DNA of 64,000 bases from Chitinophagaceae bacterium (lineage in GTDB: Bacteria > Bacteroidota > Bacteroidia > Chitinophagales > Chitinophagaceae): the NCBI GenBank assembly GCA_019752045.1, contig JAIEMP010000009.1, positions 1 to 64,000 on the forward strand. The letters are read 5' to 3'. This document shows positions 25,298 to 35,686 of this stretch, piece after piece. The position numbers and the translations under genes are program-made. Position 1 is the first letter of the stretch, and each line of letters begins with the position of its first letter. Below the pieces are notes generated by a model that was not told where the DNA came from, ran no database searches, and saw only the letters and a list, made by a program, of their open reading frames with translations.

Positions 25298-28200
25298 ATG
25301 TTGGCCAGAAAAATCTTTAAAATACTATCCCGTTCACTTCTTGTTCTGTTGCTGCTGCTCATTGCAGTGTGGCTGCTTGTTCAAACATCCTGGGTTCAAA
25401 ACTACATTGCAGGAAGAGTATCTAAAAGCTTATCAAAAAGTCTGCAAACAGAAGTTTCTGTAAAACATGTTGATTTTTCGCTGTTTAATAAAATGCTGGT
25501 TGAGGGTGTTTTGGTGAAAGACAGGAGTAAGGACACGCTTGTGTATATTGGCCGTGCAGGTGTAAATATTACCGACTGGTTTTTTATTAAGGATAAAATT
25601 GAGCTGAAATATATTTCGCTTGAACAGACAAATGTTTATCTGCATCGCACAGATACGGTTTGGAATTACCAGTTTCTGATTGATTATTTCTCTTCACCGG
25701 GCCCTGCTGATACAACCAAAAAAGGAATTGATCTCAGTTTAAAAAAAATTGAACTGAAACAGATTCAGATCATACAAAAAGATCAATGGCGTGGACAAAC
25801 CATGCATGGTAAGATTGGCTACCTGCTTCTGGATTTCAACACATTTGATTTGAACAATAAAAAAATTGATGCTGAAGTGCTGGATATCGTTTCACCTTAT
25901 TTCAGCATTTTTGATTTTAAAGGAAACCGTCCGCCGGTAACAGCAAGATCAGAAGAATCATTTCATGAAAAGGAAATGATTGAACGGTGGAATAAAGCCG
26001 GATGGCAAATAACAGCCAAAAAAATTAATATTGAGAATGGCGAGTTTAAAAACGACCGGTCAACCAACAGAGAACCGTATACCTATTTCGACGGAGCTCA
26101 TATACAATTCAAAAACATCAAAGGATCTTTTTCCAACTTCCGGTTTATTGGTGACAGTGTGCAGACAACGATGAAAGTATCTGCAACAGAGCGCAGTGGG
26201 TTTGAACTGAAAAAAATGAATGCTGATATGATCTGGCATCCTTCGGGGATGGAGTTTAAACAACTGGATATTGAAACAAACAAAAGCCGTCTCAAAGATT
26301 ACTTTGCAATGAAGTACTCTCAGTTTACACACGACATGGATCAGTTTATAACTCATGTGGTAATGGAAGGGAATTTTGAAGACAGTGAGCTCCACAGTGA
26401 TGATATTGCTTTTTTTGCACCACAGTTAAAAGACTGGAACGATAAAATTTCAATTAAAGGAAAAGTAAGAGGAACGGTGAACCACCTCAAAGGAAATGAT
26501 GTGATCATCACCACCTTAAAACAAACAATTTTTGATGGCAATTTTACAATGGATGGGTTGCCGGATATTAATGAAACCTTTCTTGATCTCAAAGCCAACC
26601 GTCTTGAAACAAGTTACAGCGATGCAGTTGCCATTTATCCGGGAATAAAAAAAATCACTTATCCTGATCTTGCCAAAATCAACTACCTGAAGTTTAAAGG
26701 ATCTTATACAGGTTACTTCAAAGACTTTGTAACCTACGGAACAATTGAAACCAATCTGGGCAATCTGGTTACAGACATCAATCTCAAATTACCCAAAAAC
26801 AGCGAAGCGATTTATTCGGGTAAACTGAAAACAACAGGATTTGCGTTGGGAACATTTATTAAAGATCCGTTGTTTGGAAACATTGTAATGGACGGAACAC
26901 TAAAGGGAAGAGGGTTTAATCCACGCACCTTATTTGCTGAAGTTGATGGAAATATTCAATCGTTTTATGTAAACGGATACACCTACAAGAACATTGATGC
27001 AAAAGGAATTTATGAAAAACAAAAATTTGACGGAGCATTGGTTGTAAACGACAGCAACCTTGCAATTAATGTAACAGGCATCATCAACCTCAATAAAGAC
27101 ACACCTGTATATCAATTAACCGGAGATATTTATAAACTGAATTTCAAGCAACTCGGTCTTTCAAAAAACAACATCACAGTAAAGGCAAAGGTTGATTTTG
27201 ATTTTAAAGGAAAAACCATTGATGACTTTTTAGGTATTGCTACCATACAACAGGCGGTATTAACAAACGACACTTCAACAGTACTTTTTGAATACGTAAC
27301 GCTATCATCAGCAGTTGTAAACGGAACAAAACAATTGACATTGCGCAGCAATGAGGCCGATGCAACGCTTCGTGGAAAATTTACCATTCTTGATTTACCT
27401 GTTACTACTACTTCTTTTTTACACAACTATTTTCCGGCATACATACCTGTACCAAAGAAAAAAGTGCTGAACCAGGATTTTACATTTGATGTTGCTACAA
27501 AAAATATTGCTCCTTTTATTTCACTGCTCAATATTCCTGTAAGCGGTTTCGATAACAGTACCATCAAAGGCCGCATCAGTACAGTTGAAAATAAGTTTGA
27601 TATTGAAACAGTGGTACCTGCGTTTAAATACAAAGACATTGCTTTTAACTATGCACAAATAACAGGCACCGGTGATAATGCACGGCTCAACCTTTCCGGT
27701 ACATTAGATGAAGTACGTTTCACAGATAGTTTAAGTTTACCACAAACATCGTTTAAACTATCAGCAGCTAACGACACCGGCTCAGTAAATATTAAAACAA
27801 GTGCATCACAAACACTGAAAGATGCCAACCTTAATGCACGAATCAAAACCAGCAAAGAAGGGATCGGTATTATTTTTCAACCTTCTACCCTTGTTGTGAA
27901 TGATAAAATCTGGAACATAGAAAATAACAGCGATTTGTTTATTGGCCGCACAAGAATTAATTCAGGCGGCATGAGGCTTACATCCGGCACAGAAGAAATA
28001 CTTGCATATACACAACCATCGGGCACAGGCAATCATGATGATTTTATTGTAGAGCTTACAAAAGTTCACATGGATGATATCATCCCTTACTTTTTAAAAG
28101 ACCCTCGTCTCGAAGGTGCTGTATCAGGGAAAGTAGAAGTGATGAACCCTTACGGCAAAATGAGTGTAGAAGCCAATTTAACTGCAGATGGTTTCCGGTT

Positions 28201-29968
28201 GAATAATGATTCAATTGGTCAGGTAAAAATCAGCGGCAACTATAACCCGGAGAATGGAGACATTAATACAGAAATTATTTCTGATAATCCGTTAAACGAT
28301 TTTATCAGTTCAGGAAAAGTAAATATAAAAGATCCGAAAAACCCGACCATTGATCAGGTGCTGGATATTAAAGAAGCACAGCTAAGTTTACTGGATAAAT
28401 ATCTTTCCATCATTACTACCGACATGAAAGGTTTTGGTAATGGACAAATACGTATTAAAGGCAACGCCAACAAACCTGAACTGATTGGTAAAGTAAAACT
28501 CACTGATGCTTCTTTTGTGCTCGAATACACCAAGTGCCGTTATACAATAAAAGACGGAACTGAAATAAATTTTGCAGAGGGCATGATTGATTTTGGAGCC
28601 ATCAGTATTAAAGATACCTCCAACCGTGGCGCAATATTCTCCGGAAAATTATATCACCGGTTTTTTAAAGACATGAGGTTTGATATGGACTTCAAAACAA
28701 CGGATCCCAAACGTGGAATGCTGGTGCTCAACACAAAGAAAAAAGACAATAGTTTGTTTTATGGTACTGTTGTTGCAAATGCAAGCGGCAGTGTAAGTGG
28801 CCCGGCAGATGACATTGTACTAAAGCTTCGTGGAGAACCAACAGACAGCTCCCGTGTATTTTTACCAACTTCCGATTCAAGAGTAACCGGTACTGCCGAC
28901 TTTATTGTATTCAGAAAGTATGGAACAGAAATGAAAGTTGAATCGGAAGTAAAAGCAACTTCAAGTTTACTGGTTGATCTGGATATAAAAGCCAATCCGC
29001 TTGCAAAAATTGATTTAATCCTTGATGAAGTAACCAACGACGTTATACAGGGACAGGGAAATGGATTTCTCAATATTCGTGTAGGCACTTACGAACCAAC
29101 TACCATTAACGGCAGGTATGATATTACCAAAGGAAAATACACGTTTAACTGGCAGGCGCTGATTAAAAAACCTTTTGACATCAACCGTGGAAGCGTAGAA
29201 TGGAAAGGAGATCCGTATAACGCCGAAATAAATATTGATGCCAACTATGAAGTAAAAGACATAACGCTCCCTGCAGATTTAGCCAGAGGTTGCAGCAATA
29301 GTATTTACAACATTAATGTAGTTGGAAATTTATCCGGCACACTGAAAGACCCTAAAATTAATTTCAGACTGGAATTACCACAAGGCCACCCCTGCCGTAA
29401 TAATCTGTTAACTGTAAATGGTCTGCAGCAATTGCTTAACAACCCGAATGAATTAAATAACCAGGTGTTTTCATTATTATTCTTTGGCCAGTTTCTTTCC
29501 AGTTCATCCAGTTCAACAGCAGGTAATAATATTGGCGGTGGTGTAATTAACAGCGCTGCAGGTACCATTTCAGAATTCATCGCACAACAGGTTACATCAG
29601 GTTTAGGTAAGGTATTAAAAACCATTCCCGGCATCAACAAACTTGATTTAGATCCTTATGTAACGTTTACAACAGGTACCACTTCCGAAGCAGGTGGTTA
29701 TTATGGCCGGGGCAGTTTTGGTCTTACACGTAGATTGCTGAATGGAAAACTCGTTTTAAAAGCCGGTGGTTCTGTATTGGTGAATACAGGGCAGGCAACT
29801 GCATTACAGAACAGCAATCAGCTTACACCCGATATTACATTGGAATGGTTGATTACTTCCGATGGTAAACTCCGTTTAATTGGATTTTCACGCAGTACTT
29901 ATGACATTCAATGGCAGAGTTCACGGAGAACGGGCATCAGCTTTTCGTATGTTCGTGATTTTGAGTAA
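25298..29968 (+). CDS. tamB: TamB-like AsmA-family envelope lipid/OMP transport protein
   Basis: A 1556-residue protein with one N-terminal membrane anchor (residues about 8-28, rich in Leu) followed by a very long beta-strand-rich region and a C-terminal DUF490/TamB domain (about 1150-1556; RGSVEWKGDPYNAEINIDANY, LNNPNELNNQVFSLLFFGQFL). This is the bridge-like AsmA/TamB class, predicted to form a hydrophobic groove across the periplasm from inner to outer membrane, implicated in phospholipid transport and outer-membrane assembly. No tamA lies next to it here; in Bacteroidota it is usually separate. The length is normal for the phylum. It meets ribBA tail-to-tail with three bases between stops. 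Confidence 0.92.
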   Translation: MLARKIFKILSRSLLVLLLLLIAVWLLVQTSWVQNYIAGRVSKSLSKSLQTEVSVKHVDFSLFNKMLVEGVLVKDRSKDTLVYIGRAGVNITDWFFIKDKIELKYISLEQTNVYLHRTDTVWNYQFLIDYFSSPGPADTTKKGIDLSLKKIELKQIQIIQKDQWRGQTMHGKIGYLLLDFNTFDLNNKKIDAEVLDIVSPYFSIFDFKGNRPPVTARSEESFHEKEMIERWNKAGWQITAKKINIENGEFKNDRSTNREPYTYFDGAHIQFKNIKGSFSNFRFIGDSVQTTMKVSATERSGFELKKMNADMIWHPSGMEFKQLDIETNKSRLKDYFAMKYSQFTHDMDQFITHVVMEGNFEDSELHSDDIAFFAPQLKDWNDKISIKGKVRGTVNHLKGNDVIITTLKQTIFDGNFTMDGLPDINETFLDLKANRLETSYSDAVAIYPGIKKITYPDLAKINYLKFKGSYTGYFKDFVTYGTIETNLGNLVTDINLKLPKNSEAIYSGKLKTTGFALGTFIKDPLFGNIVMDGTLKGRGFNPRTLFAEVDGNIQSFYVNGYTYKNIDAKGIYEKQKFDGALVVNDSNLAINVTGIINLNKDTPVYQLTGDIYKLNFKQLGLSKNNITVKAKVDFDFKGKTIDDFLGIATIQQAVLTNDTSTVLFEYVTLSSAVVNGTKQLTLRSNEADATLRGKFTILDLPVTTTSFLHNYFPAYIPVPKKKVLNQDFTFDVATKNIAPFISLLNIPVSGFDNSTIKGRISTVENKFDIETVVPAFKYKDIAFNYAQITGTGDNARLNLSGTLDEVRFTDSLSLPQTSFKLSAANDTGSVNIKTSASQTLKDANLNARIKTSKEGIGIIFQPSTLVVNDKIWNIENNSDLFIGRTRINSGGMRLTSGTEEILAYTQPSGTGNHDDFIVELTKVHMDDIIPYFLKDPRLEGAVSGKVEVMNPYGKMSVEANLTADGFRLNNDSIGQVKISGNYNPENGDINTEIISDNPLNDFISSGKVNIKDPKNPTIDQVLDIKEAQLSLLDKYLSIITTDMKGFGNGQIRIKGNANKPELIGKVKLTDASFVLEYTKCRYTIKDGTEINFAEGMIDFGAISIKDTSNRGAIFSGKLYHRFFKDMRFDMDFKTTDPKRGMLVLNTKKKDNSLFYGTVVANASGSVSGPADDIVLKLRGEPTDSSRVFLPTSDSRVTGTADFIVFRKYGTEMKVESEVKATSSLLVDLDIKANPLAKIDLILDEVTNDVIQGQGNGFLNIRVGTYEPTTINGRYDITKGKYTFNWQALIKKPFDINRGSVEWKGDPYNAEINIDANYEVKDITLPADLARGCSNSIYNINVVGNLSGTLKDPKINFRLELPQGHPCRNNLLTVNGLQQLLNNPNELNNQVFSLLFFGQFLSSSSSSTAGNNIGGGVINSAAGTISEFIAQQVTSGLGKVLKTIPGINKLDLDPYVTFTTGTTSEAGGYYGRGSFGLTRRLLNGKLVLKAGGSVLVNTGQATALQNSNQLTPDITLEWLITSDGKLRLIGFSRSTYDIQWQSSRRTGISFSYVRDFE

Positions 29969-29971
29969 GGG

Positions 29972-31171
29972 CTATTTTAAAATCTCATGTCCTAATTTAT
30001 CTCGTTTTGTCTCCAGGTATTTTTTATTGTGCGGATTGGGTGTAATGCGAATGGGAACAGTCTCTACTATTTCAAGACCATAACCCAGCAAACCTGCTCT
30101 CTTTTTGGGATTATTGCTGATGAGTTTCAGTTTACTCACATTGAGTGTGCGGAGTATCTGTGCACCCACTCCATAATCTCTTGCATCCATCGGCAAGCCA
30201 AGATGCAGGTTGGCTTCAACTGTATCCATTCCTTCTTCCTGCAGTTTGTATGCTTTCAGTTTATTAAAGAGTCCAATTCCTCTGCCCTCCTGATTCATGT
30301 ATAACACAACGCCCTTCCCTTCTGCTTCAACCATTTCCATAGCACTATGCAATTGTTCACCACAATCACATCTCAGTGAACCGAGAATATCTCCGGTAAA
30401 ACAAGATGAGTGCACCCGAACCAACACAGGTTCATCAGATTTCCATTCTCCTTTTATTAAAGCAAGATGCTCCTGTCCGGTTTCTTTTTCTTTGAATGCA
30501 ATCAGCTTAAAATGACCAAAAGCGGTTGGCATTTCTACCCTTACAATTTCTTCAATTAATGAATCAGTCTTCAGTCTGTATTCAATCAAATCTTTTATGG
30601 AAATAATTTTTACGCCAAACTGTTTTGCAATCAGCTCTAATTGGGGTAACCTGGCCATAGTTCCATCTTCATTCATAATCTCCACCAAAACCCCTGCGGG
30701 TTCTAAACCCGCCAGCCTCGCCAGATCAATAGTAGCTTCGGTATGTCCCGTTCTGCGAAGCACACCTCCTTTTTTTGCACGGAGGGGAAAAATATGCCCC
30801 GGCCTGGCTAAATCTTCCGGTTTTGTATCGGGATGAATTAATGCCTGAATGGTTTTAGAGCGGTCTTGTGCCGAAATGCCGGTGCTGGTTCCCTGTCCGA
30901 TCAGATCAACTGAAATGGTAAAAGCCGTTTCGTGTAAAGATGTGTTGGAAGTTACCATTGGCTCCAGATTCAATTCCCGGCAACGATCATCGGTTATGGC
31001 AGCACAGATCAAACCCCTCCCGTTTTTACTCATAAAGTTGATTACTTCGGGTGTAACATGCCGGGCGGCAATAATGAAATCACCTTCATTCTCCCTGTCC
31101 TCATCATCTACAACAATGAGCATTTTACCTTGTCTGATATCTTCAATTGCACTTTCGATGGAATCCAGCAT
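29972..31171 (-). CDS. ribBA: bifunctional DHBP synthase / GTP cyclohydrolase II
   Basis: A 399-residue fusion enzyme of riboflavin synthesis. Residues 1-200 are RibB ([15 protein letters not shown] with acidic metal ligands; [17 protein letters not shown]), converting ribulose 5-phosphate to dihydroxybutanone phosphate. Residues about 205-399 are Rib[21 protein letters not shown] gives the three zinc cysteines and [16 protein letters not shown] the catalytic region, converting GTP to the pyrimidine precursor. All key residues are present in both halves. It stands alone, divergent from the Oar-like receptor gene; no FMN riboswitch could be recognised upstream in the 190-bp gap. Confidence 0.96.
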   Translation of the reverse strand: MLDSIESAIEDIRQGKMLIVVDDEDRENEGDFIIAARHVTPEVINFMSKNGRGLICAAITDDRCRELNLEPMVTSNTSLHETAFTISVDLIGQGTSTGISAQDRSKTIQALIHPDTKPEDLARPGHIFPLRAKKGGVLRRTGHTEATIDLARLAGLEPAGVLVEIMNEDGTMARLPQLELIAKQFGVKIISIKDLIEYRLKTDSLIEEIVRVEMPTAFGHFKLIAFKEKETGQEHLALIKGEWKSDEPVLVRVHSSCFTGDILGSLRCDCGEQLHSAMEMVEAEGKGVVLYMNQEGRGIGLFNKLKAYKLQEEGMDTVEANLHLGLPMDARDYGVGAQILRTLNVSKLKLISNNPKKRAGLLGYGLEIVETVPIRITPNPHNKKYLETKRDKLGHEILK

Positions 31172-31363
31172 GCAGTCTTTTTTTGAGTGGCAAAGTTAGC
31201 TGAAATATGAGGGTTTTAATCAATGTTGCAACAGAATTTAGGAACTGTAAGCTCTCTTGCAGCAAGTGGTTGAAACTTTCTGTCTCTCTTTACGAATTGT
31301 TAATATTTCTTTGATTGTTGTAGACAAGTTTGTCGTTTATTTGCACCTGTAAACTTAAAGTGT

Positions 31364-34300
31364 ATGCCAAAACTCAGAAAATTACTGCTTACAACAGCAG
31401 CCGTATTCATCTCCATGTTTGTTGTTGCGCAGGTTACTACCAGTAGTATTTCAGGAATTGTAAAAGACAAGAATGGAGCACCTTTAGAAGGAGCTACCAT
31501 AACAGCTACCCACTTACCCACCGGTACTGTTTATAATACTGTTTCAAAAAAGGGTGGAATCTTCAACATCCCCAACTCAAGAATTGGCGGACCGTACAGG
31601 TTAAAAGTTGAATTTGTTGGTCAGAAAGCGTATGAAATTGAAGGCTTTTCTCTTTTACTCGGAGAGCCGTATGATATTAAGATAGATATGAGTGAAGATG
31701 TGAAGCAAATCACAGAAGTAGTGGTTACCGGCGGAAGAAGAAGAGGTGCTGTTGAAAAAACAGGAGCTTCAACTAATATTAACCAACGCTTACTTACAAG
31801 CATCCCAACCATTAACCGTTCGGTTGCTGGTTTCACAGCCCTTACTCCACAGGCAAACGGAACCAGCTTTGCAGGTAGAGATGGCCGTTATAACAACCTC
31901 CAGATTGATGGTGCAAACCTCAACAACAACTTTGGTTTAAGCAACGACCCCTTACCCGGCGGATCTAACCAGCCTATTTCGCTGGATGCGGTGGAAGAAG
32001 TTTCTGTAAATATCTCTCCCTTTGACGTTTGGCAGGGAAGCTTTACCGGCGCAGGTATTAACGTTGTAACCAAAAGTGGTACAAATACATTTAAAGGAAG
32101 TGCTTATACACTGTTCCGCACAGAAAAAATGAATGGTACAAATGCTGCTGATACTAAAATTACAGGTATCACTAAGCAAACAAATAATATTTATGGAGCT
32201 ACATTGGGTGGCCCAATTGTAAAAAATAAATTGTTTTTCTTTTTAAGTGCCGAGTATGAAATTGTTGACCGTCCGGGCATTACTTTTTCTCCAAGAGGAG
32301 GTTCCGGTTTAGGAAACGTTTCCAGTACGCCAATTGATTCGTTAAGAAAATTATCTGATAACTTACGTACAAGATACGGATATGAGACAGGTGCGTTTGA
32401 TAACTTCCCTAATTTTAAAACAGAGAATTATAAGTTACTTGGAAAGATAGACTGGAACTTAAGCCGTATTCATAAAGTAACGATGCGCTACCAGGAAATG
32501 GTAGGGTATGATGATGTTGTCACCAACAATGCATCAATCCCTAACGCATCGCCGTTTGTGCCAGCCGGAGGTACATCACGTACTGCTCTTCCAAATAACC
32601 GTTTTGGATTAAACTCTATGTCATTTGCTAACTCAACTTATGCATTCGACAATATTGTTCGTTCAGGTGCTTTTGAAATTAACAGTTCAAAAAGCGGTAA
32701 CTGGGCTAACCAGTTTATTTCAACGTTTACCAGCGTAAGCACTATACGCAGTACACCAAGTGCGCCTTTTCCGTTTGTTGACATTTTTAATGGCGCCGGT
32801 TCAAACTACATGAGTTTTGGTCTTGAGCCATTTTCTAATAACAACCAGGTTAAAAACAGAATTTTTAATATTACCAATAACTTCAAATATTATGCGGGTA
32901 AACACACCGTTACAGTTGGTGCAAGTTATGAGCAGCAATATGTAGGTAATATGTTTATGCCGGGTTCGCAAAGTCATTATGTATACAATACATTAGATGA
33001 TTTTATAAACGACCGTGCTCCTGTTTTTTACTCTTATAATTTCTCCTTGATTAAAGACAAACCTGCTGTATTCTCAGCAGAATTAAAAATCGGTCAGTTG
33101 TCTGCTTATGTGCAGGACGACATCAATGTAAACGAGCGTTTAAAAGTAACACTTGGTGTAAGAGCCGATCAGCCGGTGTATCTTGAGAGAGCTTTGGAAA
33201 ATCCAAACATCAAAGCACTTTCATTTCCTGATCAGGACGGTCGTTTAAAAAATTACAGCACTGCACAGTGGCCAAAAGCACGGGTATTGTGGAGCCCACG
33301 TATTGGATTCCGTTGGGATGCTGCAGGTGATAAGAGCATTATTATCCGTGGTGGAACAGGTTTGTTTACAGGCCGTATTCCATTTGTATGGTTAACCAAC
33401 ATGCCATCTAACAGCTTCATGTATCAGCAGGGTTCTGCTATTACAAGCTCTGCTACATTATCAGGTATTACATTTAATCCTGCTGCCGATGCTTACAAAG
33501 GTTTATTTACACCAACACAAGGTGTATTACCAAACAATGCAAATATTGTATTGATTGATCCTGAATTTAAATTCCCGCAGGTTTGGAGAACAAACATTGC
33601 TGCTGAAAAACGTTTTGCAAACGGATGGAGCGTTTCATTTGAAGGCTTATTTACAAAAGATGTAAATGCCGTTAAAATGCGCAACGCCAATCAAAAGGCA
33701 CCTGATGCACGCTTCTTAACTGCAGATAACAGACCATATTATACACAGCCGAATGTAACAGGCCGCAGATTGTATACAAACATCGGTTCAGCCATTATTC
33801 TGGAGAATACAAAGAAAGGCGGTGGTATTGCATTAACTGCGCAGTTAACCAAAACATCTAACAAAGGTTTCTCCGGTTCATTTGCATACACGTACACTGC
33901 AGCTTGGGATATTACATCAAATCCCGGATCTATTGCCAACTCAACCTGGTTAGGTAATGCAGCAGTAGGAACACAAAATGATGAAGAACTGGCTTACGGC
34001 GGAAATGCAATTCCTCACCGTTTTGTAGCTTATGTTACTTACCGTGCAGAGTACATTAAACACCTCGGAACTTCTGTTACGCTCTTTTATCAATCAAGCA
34101 ACCAGAATAACTTCAGCTTCATTACAAACGGAGATTTGAATGGCGATGGTAACAGCTCTGATCTGATGTACATCCCGAAGGATCAGTCTGAAATGAATTT
34201 TGTTGCAATTACCGGTGCAAACCCCTGGAGTGTACAGGCACAAAGAGATGCTTTTGAAAAATACATCAATGCATCACCTTACCTGCGCAAGCGCAGAGGT

Positions 34301-34639
34301 CAGTATGCAGAACGTAATGCAGCTTTACAACCATGGGTACACACTTTAAACCTCAACTTTCAGCAGGATGTGTTTACCAACATTGGTAAAAGAAAACATA
34401 CACTGCGTTTCCAGGCCGATGTGTTGAACTTTGCAAACATGATTAACAAGAACTGGGGATTACGTTTCCTCAGTACTCTCAGCGGTAACAATCCTTTACA
34501 GGTTGCTAGTGTTACAGGTGGTGTACCATCATACCGTATGACACTCGTAAACGGCCAGTTACCAACTACTCCATTCCAGATTAACCGCTCATTAGCGAGC
34601 ACCTGGAGTGCACAGCTTGGTTTCCGTTACATCTTCTAA
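31364..34639 (+). CDS. Oar-like TonB-dependent receptor with carboxypeptidase-regulatory domain
   Basis: A 1091-residue outer-membrane protein with a signal peptide (ending VVAQ). The N-terminal CarboxypepD_reg domain (SGIVKDKNGAPLEGATITA) is followed by a plug (TEVVVTGGRRRG, then VAGFTALTPQANGTSFAGRDG) and a large barrel with the Oar signatures NINVVTKSGTN-like GINVVTKSGTNTFKGS and GGPIVKNKLFFFLSAEYE, ending in LGFRYIF with the terminal Phe. The Oar family, first seen in Myxococcus, lacks a typical siderophore-receptor substrate; some members export or import proteins. It stands alone, closed by a clear intrinsic terminator. Confidence 0.92.
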   Translation: MPKLRKLLLTTAAVFISMFVVAQVTTSSISGIVKDKNGAPLEGATITATHLPTGTVYNTVSKKGGIFNIPNSRIGGPYRLKVEFVGQKAYEIEGFSLLLGEPYDIKIDMSEDVKQITEVVVTGGRRRGAVEKTGASTNINQRLLTSIPTINRSVAGFTALTPQANGTSFAGRDGRYNNLQIDGANLNNNFGLSNDPLPGGSNQPISLDAVEEVSVNISPFDVWQGSFTGAGINVVTKSGTNTFKGSAYTLFRTEKMNGTNAADTKITGITKQTNNIYGATLGGPIVKNKLFFFLSAEYEIVDRPGITFSPRGGSGLGNVSSTPIDSLRKLSDNLRTRYGYETGAFDNFPNFKTENYKLLGKIDWNLSRIHKVTMRYQEMVGYDDVVTNNASIPNASPFVPAGGTSRTALPNNRFGLNSMSFANSTYAFDNIVRSGAFEINSSKSGNWANQFISTFTSVSTIRSTPSAPFPFVDIFNGAGSNYMSFGLEPFSNNNQVKNRIFNITNNFKYYAGKHTVTVGASYEQQYVGNMFMPGSQSHYVYNTLDDFINDRAPVFYSYNFSLIKDKPAVFSAELKIGQLSAYVQDDINVNERLKVTLGVRADQPVYLERALENPNIKALSFPDQDGRLKNYSTAQWPKARVLWSPRIGFRWDAAGDKSIIIRGGTGLFTGRIPFVWLTNMPSNSFMYQQGSAITSSATLSGITFNPAADAYKGLFTPTQGVLPNNANIVLIDPEFKFPQVWRTNIAAEKRFANGWSVSFEGLFTKDVNAVKMRNANQKAPDARFLTADNRPYYTQPNVTGRRLYTNIGSAIILENTKKGGGIALTAQLTKTSNKGFSGSFAYTYTAAWDITSNPGSIANSTWLGNAAVGTQNDEELAYGGNAIPHRFVAYVTYRAEYIKHLGTSVTLFYQSSNQNNFSFITNGDLNGDGNSSDLMYIPKDQSEMNFVAITGANPWSVQAQRDAFEKYINASPYLRKRRGQYAERNAALQPWVHTLNLNFQQDVFTNIGKRKHTLRFQADVLNFANMINKNWGLRFLSTLSGNNPLQVASVTGGVPSYRMTLVNGQLPTTPFQINRSLASTWSAQLGFRYIF

Positions 34640-34660
34640 AAAACATTGTTCTGAGATATT

Positions 34661-34688
34661 AAAAAACCCGCTTTAGAGCGGGTTTTTT
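34661..34688 (+). terminator. intrinsic terminator after the Oar-like gene
   Basis: Perfect 12-bp stem AAAAAACCCGCT / AGCGGGTTTTTT (34661-34672 with 34677-34688) with a TTAG loop, ending in a T-tract. Because its A-tract mirrors the T-tract it can also serve the convergent esterase gene. Confidence 0.88.
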
Positions 34689-34731
34689 CTTTTATTACGT
34701 TTTGCGACAGTATTTAAATTGATTGCACAGA

Positions 34732-35544
34732 TTAATGTTTGTACCCCCAGCCCCATTTCAAAAATGCAGGAAAGGCTCTTGCCCATGTGGGCACATCATG
34801 TGAGCCATCTTCGAGTTGCAGATATTTGATCGCCTGATCTTTAAAACCTTTTTCTTTAAGCGCTTTTATTAAATCCATAGCGTCATCAATTGAATCAATA
34901 ATACCATTATTGTTGCGGTCTTTTTTTTCATCCATGCTTCCGGTTTGGATAAAAAATTTTTGCCACAGTGCTGCCTTACCTGACTTTACCTGGTTATGCA
35001 TGATGCGGTCGGCTTCATCGGTATAACCATCTTCATAAGCTTTCTGTCTCCACCATAATGAGGGTGAAAACAATCCAGCCTTACTGAATTCTTCCGGATG
35101 GTTCCAGACAATATCCATGGCCATTAAGCCACCCAGAGAAAACCCGGCAAAGGCTTTCTCGTTGAAATGAGGTATATGATATTTCTTACGGATAAAAGGA
35201 AGTACTTCTTCAAAAATGAACGACGTATAATCCGCTGCTTTAGCACCTCGGCCTAAATAATCAATTTGACCGGCTACGCCATATTCCATTTTTCGTTGTG
35301 GTCCGCAATGTATGCCGGCACAAAGAATGGGTTCAACCTCTTCGTAATAATAAAGTTCATTTAATATATTCTGGAAAGGCATTTTGGGAAGATCCTGTCC
35401 GTCGTTAATCAGCAGCAAGGTCATTTTCTCAGGATGTTTTACATGCGTAGGTAAATAAACATCTACCTGTACATCCCGATCCAGTATTTCTGATCTCCAT
35501 TTATTTTCTTCAAGAAGTATACTCTGCTGCTGTTCCGTTTGCAT
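34732..35544 (-). CDS. alpha/beta-hydrolase, enterochelin-esterase-like
   Basis: A 270-residue cytoplasmic hydrolase (no signal peptide) of the esterase D/Fes-like family (Pfam Esterase). The nucleophile is Ser136 in GFSLGG; His249 in DGSHDVPTW completes the triad. Between strands lies D209-R-N-N-N-G-I-I-D-S-I-D220, a perfect EF-hand-type Ca-binding loop pattern. The family cleaves ester bonds of siderophores, S-formylglutathione and similar small acyl compounds. It begins 142 bp from the divergent ATP-grasp gene, so it probably belongs to the amidoligase cluster to its right, perhaps releasing or editing its product. Confidence 0.82.
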   Translation of the reverse strand: MQTEQQQSILLEENKWRSEILDRDVQVDVYLPTHVKHPEKMTLLLINDGQDLPKMPFQNILNELYYYEEVEPILCAGIHCGPQRKMEYGVAGQIDYLGRGAKAADYTSFIFEEVLPFIRKKYHIPHFNEKAFAGFSLGGLMAMDIVWNHPEEFSKAGLFSPSLWWRQKAYEDGYTDEADRIMHNQVKSGKAALWQKFFIQTGSMDEKKDRNNNGIIDSIDDAMDLIKALKEKGFKDQAIKYLQLEDGSHDVPTWARAFPAFLKWGWGYKH

Positions 35545-35686
35545 ACGTTCAAAAATAAGTAATAAGCATTAAAATAATTTTCTAACCCTTCGTTAATCTT
35601 ACAAAATTGTGTGCTATATTGAAGGTATAATAGCTCATTGCTCCAGGTATCAGACTTCAATTTTTAATTGACAAAAAAATACAATT

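Noticed and set aside
29972-31363. FMN riboswitch ahead of ribBA
   Set aside because: I found none of the conserved RFN box segments in the gap between 31171 and 31364; no riboswitch can be supported.
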